Positions 7,499 to 14,436 of a DNA stretch of 34,699 nt are shown piece by piece. The stretch comes from Patescibacteria group bacterium (GTDB lineage Bacteria; Patescibacteriota; Gracilibacteria; Peribacterales; Peribacteraceae). The position numbers were made by a program, and so were the translations under genes. The stretch's first letter is position 1. Each line of letters opens with the position of its first letter. The stretch spans positions 1 to 34,699 of the forward strand of contig JAHISE010000067.1 in assembly GCA_018818235.1 (NCBI GenBank), in the 5' to 3' direction. The notes beneath the pieces were generated by a model. The model was not told the DNA's origin. It saw only the letters and a program-made list of their open reading frames with translations, and did no database searches.

Positions 7499-8442
7499 AA
7501 AACATAGGTTCAGCTCCGGGAAAAATAATTCTTACCGGTGAGTACGCCGTAGTTTTCGGATTCCGTGGTATCGCAATCCCCTCTCCTCTGAAAATGGAAG
7601 TTGAGTTTGAAGAAAACAGATCGATCGAAGGGATTGAAGTTGAGTGGGAAGGTATTAAAGGTGACGAAACAGCCTTCGCCCAGCCGTCGCTCTCCGAGCT
7701 ATGGCCGGCAGGCAAGGCTACGGCTGTCCAGGGTTGGAATTCTAATTTAATAGAGATACTAAATTCAATTCAGCAATTCAAAGGAAAGATTTTTAATGGA
7801 AAACTGACTATCAAAAACTCAATCCCACTCGGAAAAGGTATGGGATCTTCAACTTCACTCGTAATTGCTGTGGCCAGATGCATGCTTGGTGGTGAATGCC
7901 GATCCGAAGCACTTGCGATCGAGAATAAACTGTCACCAAACAACAGTGGAATCGATTTCAATGTGATTTGGGAAGGTTGTCCCATACTGTTTAAGAAAGA
8001 TGAAAAACATCAATTAATTGATATACCCAAAGACTTTCTGAGTGATGCAATATTAATTGATACCGGCACACCAAATGAGTCAACAAAGGAGTTGGTAGCA
8101 TGGGTAACCGACCGTCGTGGTCGTAGCGGAAGATCGTTATCTTCCGATAATGTTTATGAGGCATTGGAAATGATCGGAAATTGTACAGAGCGCCTCATTA
8201 ATAATGATGATTTTTCAAAGATTATTGCTGATAATTATCGCGCCCAACTCACCCTCGGCATCGTCCCTCCTCAGGTTCAGGAATTAATCGAAGAAATTGA
8301 ACAGGCAGGAGGAGCCGCAAAGGTTATGGGGGCGGGCGGGAGAACGGGTGGGGGTGGGATGGTGTTGGCTCTACACAAAAATCTGAAGAATATTGAAGAA
8401 ATAGCTGCACAATATCATCTACAATCACTCACACTTAACTAA
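7495..8442 (+). CDS. mvk: Mevalonate kinase (GHMP family)
   Basis: A 315-residue GHMP kinase that phosphorylates mevalonate to mevalonate 5-phosphate. Motif 1 is APGKIILTGEYAVVFG, motif 2 is PLGKGMGSSTS (residues 111-121) and motif 3 is KVMGAGGRTGGGG near residue 277, with three extra residues in the usual GAGGGG loop. The catalytic Asp is in SGIDFNVIWEG (Asp154). The stretch IDTGTPNESTKELV is typical of mevalonate kinases rather than phosphomevalonate kinases, although GEYAV replaces the more common GEHAV. Two intergenic-type repeats lie inside the coding sequence: a REP-like stretch coding residues about 59-78 and the palindrome coding RSGRSLSSD (210-218). Confidence 0.88.
   Translation: MKNIGSAPGKIILTGEYAVVFGFRGIAIPSPLKMEVEFEENRSIEGIEVEWEGIKGDETAFAQPSLSELWPAGKATAVQGWNSNLIEILNSIQQFKGKIFNGKLTIKNSIPLGKGMGSSTSLVIAVARCMLGGECRSEALAIENKLSPNNSGIDFNVIWEGCPILFKKDEKHQLIDIPKDFLSDAILIDTGTPNESTKELVAWVTDRRGRSGRSLSSDNVYEALEMIGNCTERLINNDDFSKIIADNYRAQLTLGIVPPQVQELIEEIEQAGGAAKVMGAGGRTGGGGMVLALHKNLKNIEEIAAQYHLQSLTLN
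7671..7728. repeat. REP-like repeat inside mevalonate kinase
   Basis: CAGCCTTCGCC through GCTATGGCCGGCAGG to GCTACGGCTG resembles the extragenic REP hairpins at 46, 2563, 2658, 9549 and 25011. Here it is translated (AFAQPSLSELWPAGKATAV) without breaking the frame. Confidence 0.7.
8123..8146. repeat. Intragenic palindrome, copy in mevalonate kinase
   Basis: GTAGCGGAAGATCG followed by TTATCTTCCG. It is read in a different frame from the copies in uppS, HMG-CoA reductase and HMG-CoA synthase, giving RSGRSLSSD. Confidence 0.85.
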
Positions 8443-8485
8443 GTCATTTTCCACTTTCCACTTTCCACTTTCCATTTTCCATTCC
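8443..8485. repeat. TTTCCAC heptamer repeat before the decarboxylase
   Basis: About five imperfect units of CATTTTC/CACTTTC directly before the decarboxylase ATG, occupying the place of a ribosome binding site. Confidence 0.75.
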
Positions 8486-8486
8486 C

Positions 8487-9512
8487 ATGACAACCGCCTC
8501 CTCCTCCCCCAATTCCGCATTCATTAAATACTGGGGCAACCGAAATAATCCCCTCAGGCTTCCTGTGGCAGATTCATTCTCTATGTCACTCGACGGTCCT
8601 ACCGTAGAAATAGATATAGAACACTCAGATGCTTTAAAAGTCATATCATTTAATCCTGATGGAACGCAGCTTGAGCTGGGCGAGAAACATGTGAACAGAT
8701 TTGGAAAGACTTTGGATATGACAAAGGAGTATTTAACAAAGTTGGGAGCACCAGATGCAATTCCTGCTTCCGTTTCCATCACCGTAAGATCTAATATCCC
8801 ACCTGCTGTGGGACTTGCCTCTTCCGCAGCAGTTTTTAGCTGCCTTGCAAAGGCAATACAGGGTTTGGTTGCTCCGGTGATTGAACTTACTAATGATCAG
8901 ACGAGTGTAATAGGTCGATTGGGATCCGGTTCTGCAGGAAGAAGTGTACATGGAGGCTTTGTTGCATTGGTTGCGGGTGAAGGTGAAGAGATCGACAGCT
9001 CTTATGGCAAACAATTCGCAGACCAGAACCATTGGACACTCCATGACATCATAGTTGTACCCACAATGCTGGAGAAAAAGGTCGGATCAACCGAAGGGCA
9101 TGCCACTGCACAAACCAGTCCCGGCTATAATGATCGAGTTGAAGCAATAATGAGCCGCAGACAACAGGAATGTATAGATGCAGTTCTTAAAAAGGACTTC
9201 GAAAAGCTTACCGCAGTGTGCGAAGAAGATGTTCTGGACATGCATCATGTGATGCAGACCTCCAATCCCCCACTTAACTACCTGACTGACGACACTCATA
9301 GGATCACAAACGGAATAATTGAGCTTAGAATCTCCGAACACCTTCCTGTGTTCTACACAATGGATGCCGGCCCTACAGTTCAGCTGATATGTACCGACGA
9401 ATCCGTTGATCGTGTTCGGGAATTTGCCTACGCACAAGAAGGATGCAAGGTTTTTGAGGCGAAGACGGGGGGTGGGGCGAGGATTGTTAGAGAGGTGGCA
9501 TTATCTGCTTGA
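8487..9512 (+). CDS. mvaD: Mevalonate diphosphate (or phosphate) decarboxylase
   Basis: A 341-residue GHMP-fold decarboxylase. Visible motifs are AFIKYWGNRN (residues 11-20), the ATP-binding NIPPAVGLASSAA, GSGSAGRSVHGGF with Arg152, and TMDAGPTVQL with the catalytic Asp293. Classical diphosphomevalonate decarboxylases usually read KYWGK; here Asn18 replaces that Lys. A change at this phosphate-proximal site leaves open that the substrate is mevalonate 5-phosphate, as for the phosphomevalonate decarboxylases of Chloroflexi and haloarchaea, giving isopentenyl phosphate. No isopentenyl phosphate kinase is visible in the window, nor is a GHMP phosphomevalonate kinase. The family is certain, the exact substrate is not. 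Confidence 0.88.
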   Translation: MTTASSSPNSAFIKYWGNRNNPLRLPVADSFSMSLDGPTVEIDIEHSDALKVISFNPDGTQLELGEKHVNRFGKTLDMTKEYLTKLGAPDAIPASVSITVRSNIPPAVGLASSAAVFSCLAKAIQGLVAPVIELTNDQTSVIGRLGSGSAGRSVHGGFVALVAGEGEEIDSSYGKQFADQNHWTLHDIIVVPTMLEKKVGSTEGHATAQTSPGYNDRVEAIMSRRQQECIDAVLKKDFEKLTAVCEEDVLDMHHVMQTSNPPLNYLTDDTHRITNGIIELRISEHLPVFYTMDAGPTVQLICTDESVDRVREFAYAQEGCKVFEAKTGGGARIVREVALSA

Positions 9513-9522
9513 TATTGCACCC

Positions 9523-9680
9523 TTGTCTGAACCATGATTAATAGGATTATCAGCCTACGCCTCTGGGCTACGGTTGACAGGAAGGATTACCTTGATTTCA
9601 CAATCAGAGCTTTTTTAAGCAAAAATCCACACTTAATGATCATGTAAATCCTTTAATCAAGAAAATCAAGGTTCAGACAA
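9523..9680. repeat. TTGTCTGAACC inverted-repeat element, copy 1
   Basis: Starts TTGTCTGAACCATGATTAA and ends AATCAAGGTTCAGACAA, so the termini are inverted copies. A REP-like hairpin (9549-9583) interrupts it relative to the shorter copy at 12921-13020. It fills the spacer between the decarboxylase and HMG-CoA reductase. Confidence 0.8.
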
Positions 9681-9682
9681 TC

Positions 9683-9717
9683 ACCACTTTTCACTATTCA
9701 CTATTCACTTTTCACTC
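9683..9717. repeat. TTTTCAC/TATTCAC heptamer repeat
   Basis: About five heptamer units just upstream of the HMG-CoA reductase start region. The unit differs from the TTTCCAC run at 8443 but has the same length and placement. Confidence 0.65.
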
Positions 9718-9730
9718 CACAATAGTCTCA

Positions 9731-10987
9731 ATGGACCTCCGAAGCCTCCCTACATCATTAAACTCTTCCGATCGCTGTAACGAGCGTCGCAAAATCATCG
9801 AACGTGAGCTTGGAGCGGACCTTGGAGCACTGAAGATTGATCCAAATAAGCTCGGCAGTGCCGAAGAGAATAATTGCGAACAAATGTTCGGACATGTTCC
9901 GATTCCTGTAGGCCTGGCAGGCCCACTCAAAATTTATTTCAACGGTCGTAGCGGCGATTCGAAAATCGCCGATGAGAATGCCACAAATATTTTCCTCCCA
10001 CTCGCAACAACAGAAGCTGCACTCGTCGCAAGTGTTAATCGCGGGTGCAAAGCTCTCACTTTATCAGGTGGAGTTACAACCAGATCTATATATCACGGCA
10101 TGACCCGATCTCTCGCATTCCGGATTCCGGATTCCGGATTCCGAAACTTCATAGAAACAATTAACAAACTAAAACCTGAGTGGATGAAAATCGGCGAATC
10201 CACCAGCTCCCACCTCAAAATAATTAATTACTACATTGATGAATGTGATAACCATCTATTTGTAACAATCAACTGTGATACCGACGAGGCAATGGGTATG
10301 AACATGGTAACAATTGCCGCTCAGGCAATCGGAGAATGGATCGAGGCACATATTCCTGAGCTTGAATTTATAACAGTGGCCGGAAATGTGGACTCGGATA
10401 AAAAACCGAGCAAAAGAACTCATGATTTGGGAAGGGGTTACGAAGTTTTTGCTGAGGCTGAACTCTCTGAGGAAGTCATCAAGGACGTACTTCATACTAC
10501 CCCCTACTCACTACTCACTACTGCCCAAGCTAAACTTGAATCAGGCTCTAAAGTTGCAGAATCAATAGGTTCAAATCTTCAAGCTGCAAATATTATCGCT
10601 GCACTCTACCTTGCAACGGGTCAGGATGCTGCGCACGTTGTCGAGGGATCGATGGCGGATACAACAATTACAGACGTAGCGGAAGATCGTTATCTTCCGC
10701 TCCGCATATCGGTCCGTTGCCCCGCCATCCTCGTCGGAGTCCGCGGAGGTGGAACTCAACTACCTGCACAATCTCAATGCCTTCAACTTCTTACAAAACC
10801 AATTAACCAATTAACCAATCAACCAATTAACCTACACTTAGCTGAGATCATTGGAGCCGCCGTCCTAGCAGGAGAAATATCGTTATTGGCTGCTCAAGCA
10901 ACTCATACTTTGGCAAAGTCGCATAAATCACTTGCAAGAAATAGTAAAGAACTGGAAAGACCCCAGTTTTTTAAACCCAAATCCTGA
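9731..10987 (+). CDS. hmgA: HMG-CoA reductase, class I, with IS-derived tail
   Basis: A 418-residue reductase that makes mevalonate from HMG-CoA with NADPH; there is no membrane anchor. Catalytic residues are Glu95 (ATTEAALVASVNRG), Lys224 (SDKKPSK), Asp299 (GQDAAHVVEG) and His398 (SHKSLARN). The DAMGMN motif reads EAMGMN, with Glu186 in place of the usual Asp. Five low-complexity or repeat-derived segments sit in loops: GRSGDSKIADE, FRIPDSGFR, YSLLTT, VAEDRYLPLR and PINQLTNQPIN. The last 11 residues (LERPQFFKPKS) come from the left end of the IS inserted at 10952. Removing the IS restores AGT AAA GAA TAA, a 407-residue protein ending NSKE. Activity is probably kept. Confidence 0.92.
   Translation: MDLRSLPTSLNSSDRCNERRKIIERELGADLGALKIDPNKLGSAEENNCEQMFGHVPIPVGLAGPLKIYFNGRSGDSKIADENATNIFLPLATTEAALVASVNRGCKALTLSGGVTTRSIYHGMTRSLAFRIPDSGFRNFIETINKLKPEWMKIGESTSSHLKIINYYIDECDNHLFVTINCDTDEAMGMNMVTIAAQAIGEWIEAHIPELEFITVAGNVDSDKKPSKRTHDLGRGYEVFAEAELSEEVIKDVLHTTPYSLLTTAQAKLESGSKVAESIGSNLQAANIIAALYLATGQDAAHVVEGSMADTTITDVAEDRYLPLRISVRCPAILVGVRGGGTQLPAQSQCLQLLTKPINQLTNQPINLHLAEIIGAAVLAGEISLLAAQATHTLAKSHKSLARNSKELERPQFFKPKS
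9948..9971. repeat. Intragenic palindrome variant in HMG-CoA reductase
   Basis: GTAGCGGCGATTCGAAAATC then GCCG; arms CGGCGATT and AATCGCCG pair. It has the GTAGCGG head of the family but a different stem, and encodes part of GRSGDSKIADE. Confidence 0.6.
10120..10142. repeat. GGATTCCG octamer repeat inside HMG-CoA reductase
   Basis: Tandem GGATTCCG units translated as FRIPDSGFR. Same octamer as at 6761 (spacer) and 15760 (DUF35-kinase gene). Confidence 0.8.
10676..10704. repeat. Intragenic palindrome, second copy in HMG-CoA reductase
   Basis: GTAGCGGAAGATCG then TTATCTTCCGCTCCG, encoding VAEDRYLPLR between TTITD and the strand ISVRCPAILVG, a turn in class I reductases. Confidence 0.85.
10798..10831. 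repeat. CCAATTAA octamer repeat inside HMG-CoA reductase
   Basis: About four imperfect CCAATTAA units translated as PINQLTNQPIN just before the conserved HLAEIIGAAVLAGE segment. Confidence 0.7.
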
Positions 10988-12257
10988 GAATAGCTTAAAA
11001 CCATGCGGAAAAGGGGCATAGTGTATTTTGACATAGTCCAAATGTCTACTTAACCCATTTTTCGCTATGCAACAATACCTCCATGATGCTCTTAGAAACA
11101 ACCTTCGTCCTGTAATTAAGTATTGCACCAGGCCTCAGCAAAAAGCTGTAAGCGAGGTTGTTCGTGGTCTATTCACAGAAGCCACACCTGTCTTGAGGCA
11201 TGTTGCGCAAGACAAAACAAAAACAGTTAAAAAGCAGGCTGAAAAATACAGCTATCACTTGGGAAACATTGATGTAACAGATGAAGTTGATGCCCTTGCA
11301 TTGAGGAAAGTTAAATCTCAAGTGCGTAAGCACACAGTGATTGCCTATGATCTTTGTGATATCAACAAAGAGTTTTCAAAAAAGATTGAGAAGATGACAA
11401 ATGTATTTGATGGAAGCAGGAGAAAGATAGCACCGGGATTTTTTCTGCATGGCGTTGGTATCAATGGCATTCTCTTAAAGTTTCAAGTGCACGATAATGA
11501 GGTACACACACTCAGCCAAATTCGATCAAAGATCGTTGGAAACATTTCAAAAGAACTCAAAAACAAGGGTATCTGGGTTTTTGATCGTGGCAATGACAGC
11601 AAGACATGGTACCGTGAACTCTGTCAGGTTCACGAAGCTGATTTTATCGCAAGAGTAAAAGAAAATCGTTATGTTGTCTTAAAAGAAACTGGGGATTATT
11701 TGCTTGTGAAAGATTTGGAACCGGGCATGTATGAAGTCCACTTTATGAATTATCACAACAACAAAGTGCACACAGATATCACCTATACACTCATCATCAA
11801 TGAGCACTTGGAAGACAAAGAGCCCATCAGACTAATCAGCAACCTTGGCATTGATCAATTCACATCAGAAGAGTTTGTAACAATGTATCTGGAACGCTGG
11901 GGTATTGAGAATGTTTTCAAAAGAGCAAAGCAGAAGTTTTGTCTTGAAAAGATCAGAGTTCTGAGTTTTCGGAAGTTCAAGAACCTTGTGTCTCTCATTC
12001 AGCTTGCAACCATTATTGCTACTGTAACATTTGTTGCCATTCAGAAGTCCACACATGCAGTTATCGTTGCTGTTGTGAAACTTTACAAAAACTTCCTGTG
12101 GCATCGTTCACTTGAACAAAATCTCGACTCCTTCATTGCATTCATGCAGGCATCTTTGCCAAGACTTGTACATCGTATCAAACTTCCTTCTGACCAAATG
12201 AGCCTGTTTTCAAGGAAGTGTTTAAACAGAGTGGGGTAAAAACTGGGGTCTTTTCAG
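10952..12257 (+). mobile_element. IS4-superfamily insertion sequence, complete
   Basis: About 1.3 kb with inverted ends: left CTGGAAAGACCCCAGTTTTT, right (reverse complement) CTGAAAAGACCCCAGTTTTT, one mismatch in 20. The flanks carry AGTAAAGAA at 10943-10951 and 12256-12264; because these bases partly overlap the ends, the target duplication is between 7 and 9 bp. It contains one intact transposase gene. It inserted between the last sense codon and the stop codon of HMG-CoA reductase. The intact ends and duplication suggest a fairly recent event. Confidence 0.92.
11067..12239 (+). CDS. IS4-superfamily DDE transposase
   Basis: A 390-residue transposase that cuts and rejoins the IS ends through an RNase H-like DDE core. 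The first Asp is likely Asp95 (IAYDLCD), the second Asp173 (WVFDRGND). The Glu lies in the YREK signature Y274-(2)-R277-(3)-E281-(6)-K288 within YLERWGIENVFKRAKQK. A beta-strand-rich insertion separates the second Asp and the Glu, as is usual for IS4-type enzymes. The frame is intact from ATG to stop and fills most of the element, so it may be active. Confidence 0.92.
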   Translation: MQQYLHDALRNNLRPVIKYCTRPQQKAVSEVVRGLFTEATPVLRHVAQDKTKTVKKQAEKYSYHLGNIDVTDEVDALALRKVKSQVRKHTVIAYDLCDINKEFSKKIEKMTNVFDGSRRKIAPGFFLHGVGINGILLKFQVHDNEVHTLSQIRSKIVGNISKELKNKGIWVFDRGNDSKTWYRELCQVHEADFIARVKENRYVVLKETGDYLLVKDLEPGMYEVHFMNYHNNKVHTDITYTLIINEHLEDKEPIRLISNLGIDQFTSEEFVTMYLERWGIENVFKRAKQKFCLEKIRVLSFRKFKNLVSLIQLATIIATVTFVAIQKSTHAVIVAVVKLYKNFLWHRSLEQNLDSFIAFMQASLPRLVHRIKLPSDQMSLFSRKCLNRVG

Positions 12258-12438
12258 TAAAGAATAATTGACTTATGCCCTGTTTTATTGCAAGATACTG
12301 CACTCATATCCTCTTTTGGATATGCGTTCATTCCCATCAAAGGACAACGGATAAATCTCCGGAATCAAAAACCGGAAGATGAAGATATCCCAATCTAGTT
12401 GATCAAGTAACCGTCACCCGTCACACGTTTCGCGAAAG

Positions 12439-12445
12439 AAGGAAG
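12439..12445 (+). promoter_or_regulatory. Shine-Dalgarno site
   Basis: AAGGAAG, 5 bases before the ATG at 12451; one of the few clear ribosome binding sites in the window. Confidence 0.6.
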
Positions 12446-12450
12446 AACCA

Positions 12451-12828
12451 ATGAGAAAAGCTTTGCTGACCACATTGTCGTGGATTGTAGTCGTAGCACT
12501 CATCATGCTTGTTTGCCAATCGATCCGTCAACAGGATCGGAACACAAGTCAATTCCTGATGATGGATAAGTCAAACCGTGTTATTTCCGCCTCAAAAGAA
12601 AGGCACGAACAAAAAATCGCCCATATACTCGAGAGCCCACTAGACCCGGAATTGGACAAAGATACATGGAAGTATCTGAATTGGGAAAGGAAGGAATTGG
12701 ATCTTATGATCCAGAAACACAACAACGAAATCTCTTGTTATGGTTATGACAAAGAAACACCGGCGAGCGAGTACAAACCGATTCCCAAAATCCCGGCCAT
12801 TCAGTGGCCGGAAACTGCCCCACCGTGA
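12451..12828 (+). CDS. Small membrane-anchored or exported protein, unknown
   Basis: A 125-residue protein with an N-terminal hydrophobic helix (LSWIVVVALIMLVC, residues about 9-22) after a basic start (MRK), then a charged helical region and a proline-rich tail (IPKIPAIQWPETAPP). The Cys at the end of the hydrophobic stretch does not have a convincing lipobox. No family recognised. It has both a Shine-Dalgarno site and a strong terminator, as does the 434-1306 gene, unlike the rest of the window. It separates the IS from the HMG-CoA synthase gene and may not belong to the mevalonate block. Confidence 0.65.
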   Translation: MRKALLTTLSWIVVVALIMLVCQSIRQQDRNTSQFLMMDKSNRVISASKERHEQKIAHILESPLDPELDKDTWKYLNWERKELDLMIQKHNNEISCYGYDKETPASEYKPIPKIPAIQWPETAPP

Positions 12829-12869
12829 CCCAACCAACCGTTGTCCAATTCATGTTAATGGGAACCGAT

Positions 12870-12900
12870 CCCGACGTCCACAGCGACGTCGGGGTTTTTG
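12870..12900 (+). terminator. Rho-independent terminator
   Basis: CCCGACGTC and GACGTCGGG arms with a short loop, followed by five T. It ends the 12451-12828 transcript. Confidence 0.85.
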
Positions 12901-12920
12901 ACATATTTGTCTGAACCCAC

Positions 12921-13020
12921 TTGTCTGAACCATGATTAAAAGGATTATTTGATTACCTTGATTGCCTTAATCAGTATAATCAAGTTAATCCTTTAATCGT
13001 GTAAATCAAGGTTCAGACAA
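12921..13020. repeat. TTGTCTGAACC inverted-repeat element, copy 2
   Basis: Begins TTGTCTGAACCATGATTAAA and ends AATCAAGGTTCAGACAA; long imperfect palindrome of about 100 bp. A partial extra terminus (TTGTCTGAACC) lies at 12907. The right end directly abuts the HMG-CoA synthase ATG at 13021. Confidence 0.85.
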
Positions 13021-14058
13021 ATGCACTCCTCAATAATCTCCTTCGGCCAATACATCCCCTCCAAACGAATCAAAACTGAGGAGATTGCACGGCAACATTC
13101 AAAGGATCCTGCTCCTTATATAAAAGGATTGGGAGTAACCGAGAAATCAGTCCCCAACCAAGGCGAAGATACTTTTACGATGGCGGTTGAGGCGGGTAGG
13201 CAAGCATTAAACTCCGTAGCGGAAGATCGATATCTTCCGCCCCTGCGATCCTCGCAAATTTCCGCTGTCTTCGTCGGCTCCGAAAGTCACCCGTACGCAG
13301 TTAAACCCACAAGCGGAATGGTAGCCTCCGCACTTGAGTGTCATCCCTTCTGTCATTGTGCTGACTTGGAGTTTGCATGCAAAGCCGGAACCGCAGCAAT
13401 GCAAATTGTTGATAGCATGGTGAGGTCCGGTCAGATTGAATATGGAATGGCTATAGGATCGGATACTGCTCAAGGCAAACCCGGTGATGCACTCGAGTAC
13501 ACAGCTGCCGCAGGAGCAGGTGCGATCATACTTGGACCGGAAAATTCCAAGAATGCCATCTGCAGAATAGAAAAGACGCTATCTTTTACATCAGACACTC
13601 CTGACTTTTGGAGAAACTCAGAGAAAAAGTACCCCGAACATGCCGGGCGCTTTACGGGTGAGCCTTCTTATTTCCGTCATACCGAAGAAGCACTAAAAGG
13701 AATACTCGAAATTACTAAAATGGAGGTTGGCGACTTTGCTCACGCAGTATTCCACATGCCCAATGCAAAGTTCCCTTCCAAGATTGCAAATAAATTCGGA
13801 TTTACCAAAGAGCAAATGGAACATGGCTTCATTGTTCCCAAAATTGGGAACACATACAGTGCATGTTCACTGCTTGGGCTGATATCAGTTCTGCAAAAAG
13901 CAAAGAAAGATGAAAAGATACTTCTTGTTAGCTACGGATCGGGTGCGGGGTCGGATGCGTTTGTGTTTACGATGCTGAAGGATGGAGTTGAACTACCCTC
14001 AGATGAAAGAGCAACTGAATATGTGGATTATAATGAGTATGTAAGGTGTACTTCTTAA
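13021..14058 (+). CDS. HMG-CoA synthase, archaeal type
   Basis: A 345-residue thiolase-fold synthase that condenses acetoacetyl-CoA with acetyl-CoA to HMG-CoA. The catalytic Cys is Cys120 in LEFACKAGTAAM, the general-base Glu is in GEDTFTMAVEA, and His245 is in VFHMPNAKFP. VGSESHPYAVKPTSG and YSACSLLGL also match the archaeal group more than eukaryotic or Gram-positive MvaS. The palindrome at 13216 encodes VAEDRYLPPLR in the loop just before the strand ISAVFVGSESH. The start codon directly follows a repeat element, with no ribosome binding site. Downstream thiolase and DUF35 genes reproduce the archaeal gene order. Confidence 0.92.
   Translation: MHSSIISFGQYIPSKRIKTEEIARQHSKDPAPYIKGLGVTEKSVPNQGEDTFTMAVEAGRQALNSVAEDRYLPPLRSSQISAVFVGSESHPYAVKPTSGMVASALECHPFCHCADLEFACKAGTAAMQIVDSMVRSGQIEYGMAIGSDTAQGKPGDALEYTAAAGAGAIILGPENSKNAICRIEKTLSFTSDTPDFWRNSEKKYPEHAGRFTGEPSYFRHTEEALKGILEITKMEVGDFAHAVFHMPNAKFPSKIANKFGFTKEQMEHGFIVPKIGNTYSACSLLGLISVLQKAKKDEKILLVSYGSGAGSDAFVFTMLKDGVELPSDERATEYVDYNEYVRCTS
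13216..13247. repeat. Intragenic palindrome, copy in HMG-CoA synthase
   Basis: GTAGCGGAAGATCG then ATATCTTCCGCCCCTGCG, encoding VAEDRYLPPLR. Same reading frame as the HMG-CoA reductase copy at 10676. Confidence 0.85.
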
Positions 14059-14093
14059 GAAGAATCTTCAGATTTTTGGCATCACTGTGATCC

Positions 14094-14353
14094 GACCTCA
14101 CCCCCTGTCCCCCTCTCCTGCCACGCAAATGACTTTGAATAAGTCTGATGTATATATTCAATTCTGGATACACACAGGAGAGGGGGGAGCCCATATCATA
14201 GAAATGAATATCATTGCTACATGATAATGAAAAGAATCTAAAAACCTACTTAAACTTAGGCTCCCCCATCTCCTCTGAATCTGATTATATATTAGCAATA
14301 GATAACATAGGGGTTCACTGACGTGGGAGGAGAGGGGGACAGGGGGTGAGGTC
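14094..14353. repeat. Cloverleaf MITE-like element, copy 2
   Basis: Terminal inverted repeats of about 32 bp: GACCTCACCCCCTGTCCCCC at the left and its complement at the right, extending through CTCTCCTGCCACG versus CTCTCCTCCCACG. A second inverted pair lies inside (GGAGAGGGGGGAGCCC and GGCTCCCCCATCTCC). This fills the 378-base spacer between HMG-CoA synthase and thiolase, so it splits what would otherwise be an operon. Confidence 0.85.
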
Positions 14354-14436
14354 GAAAAGAAAATAGAAAGAACAAATAAAGACTTTGAGTGCATGCATGA
14401 TCCTCTAATTTGTAGTAGGATATCCCAGAGCTACCC

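Noticed and set aside
7495..8442. Assignment as phosphomevalonate kinase
   Set aside because: The SGIDFNV and DTGTPNESTKELV motifs fit mevalonate kinase better, and otherwise the first kinase step would be missing.
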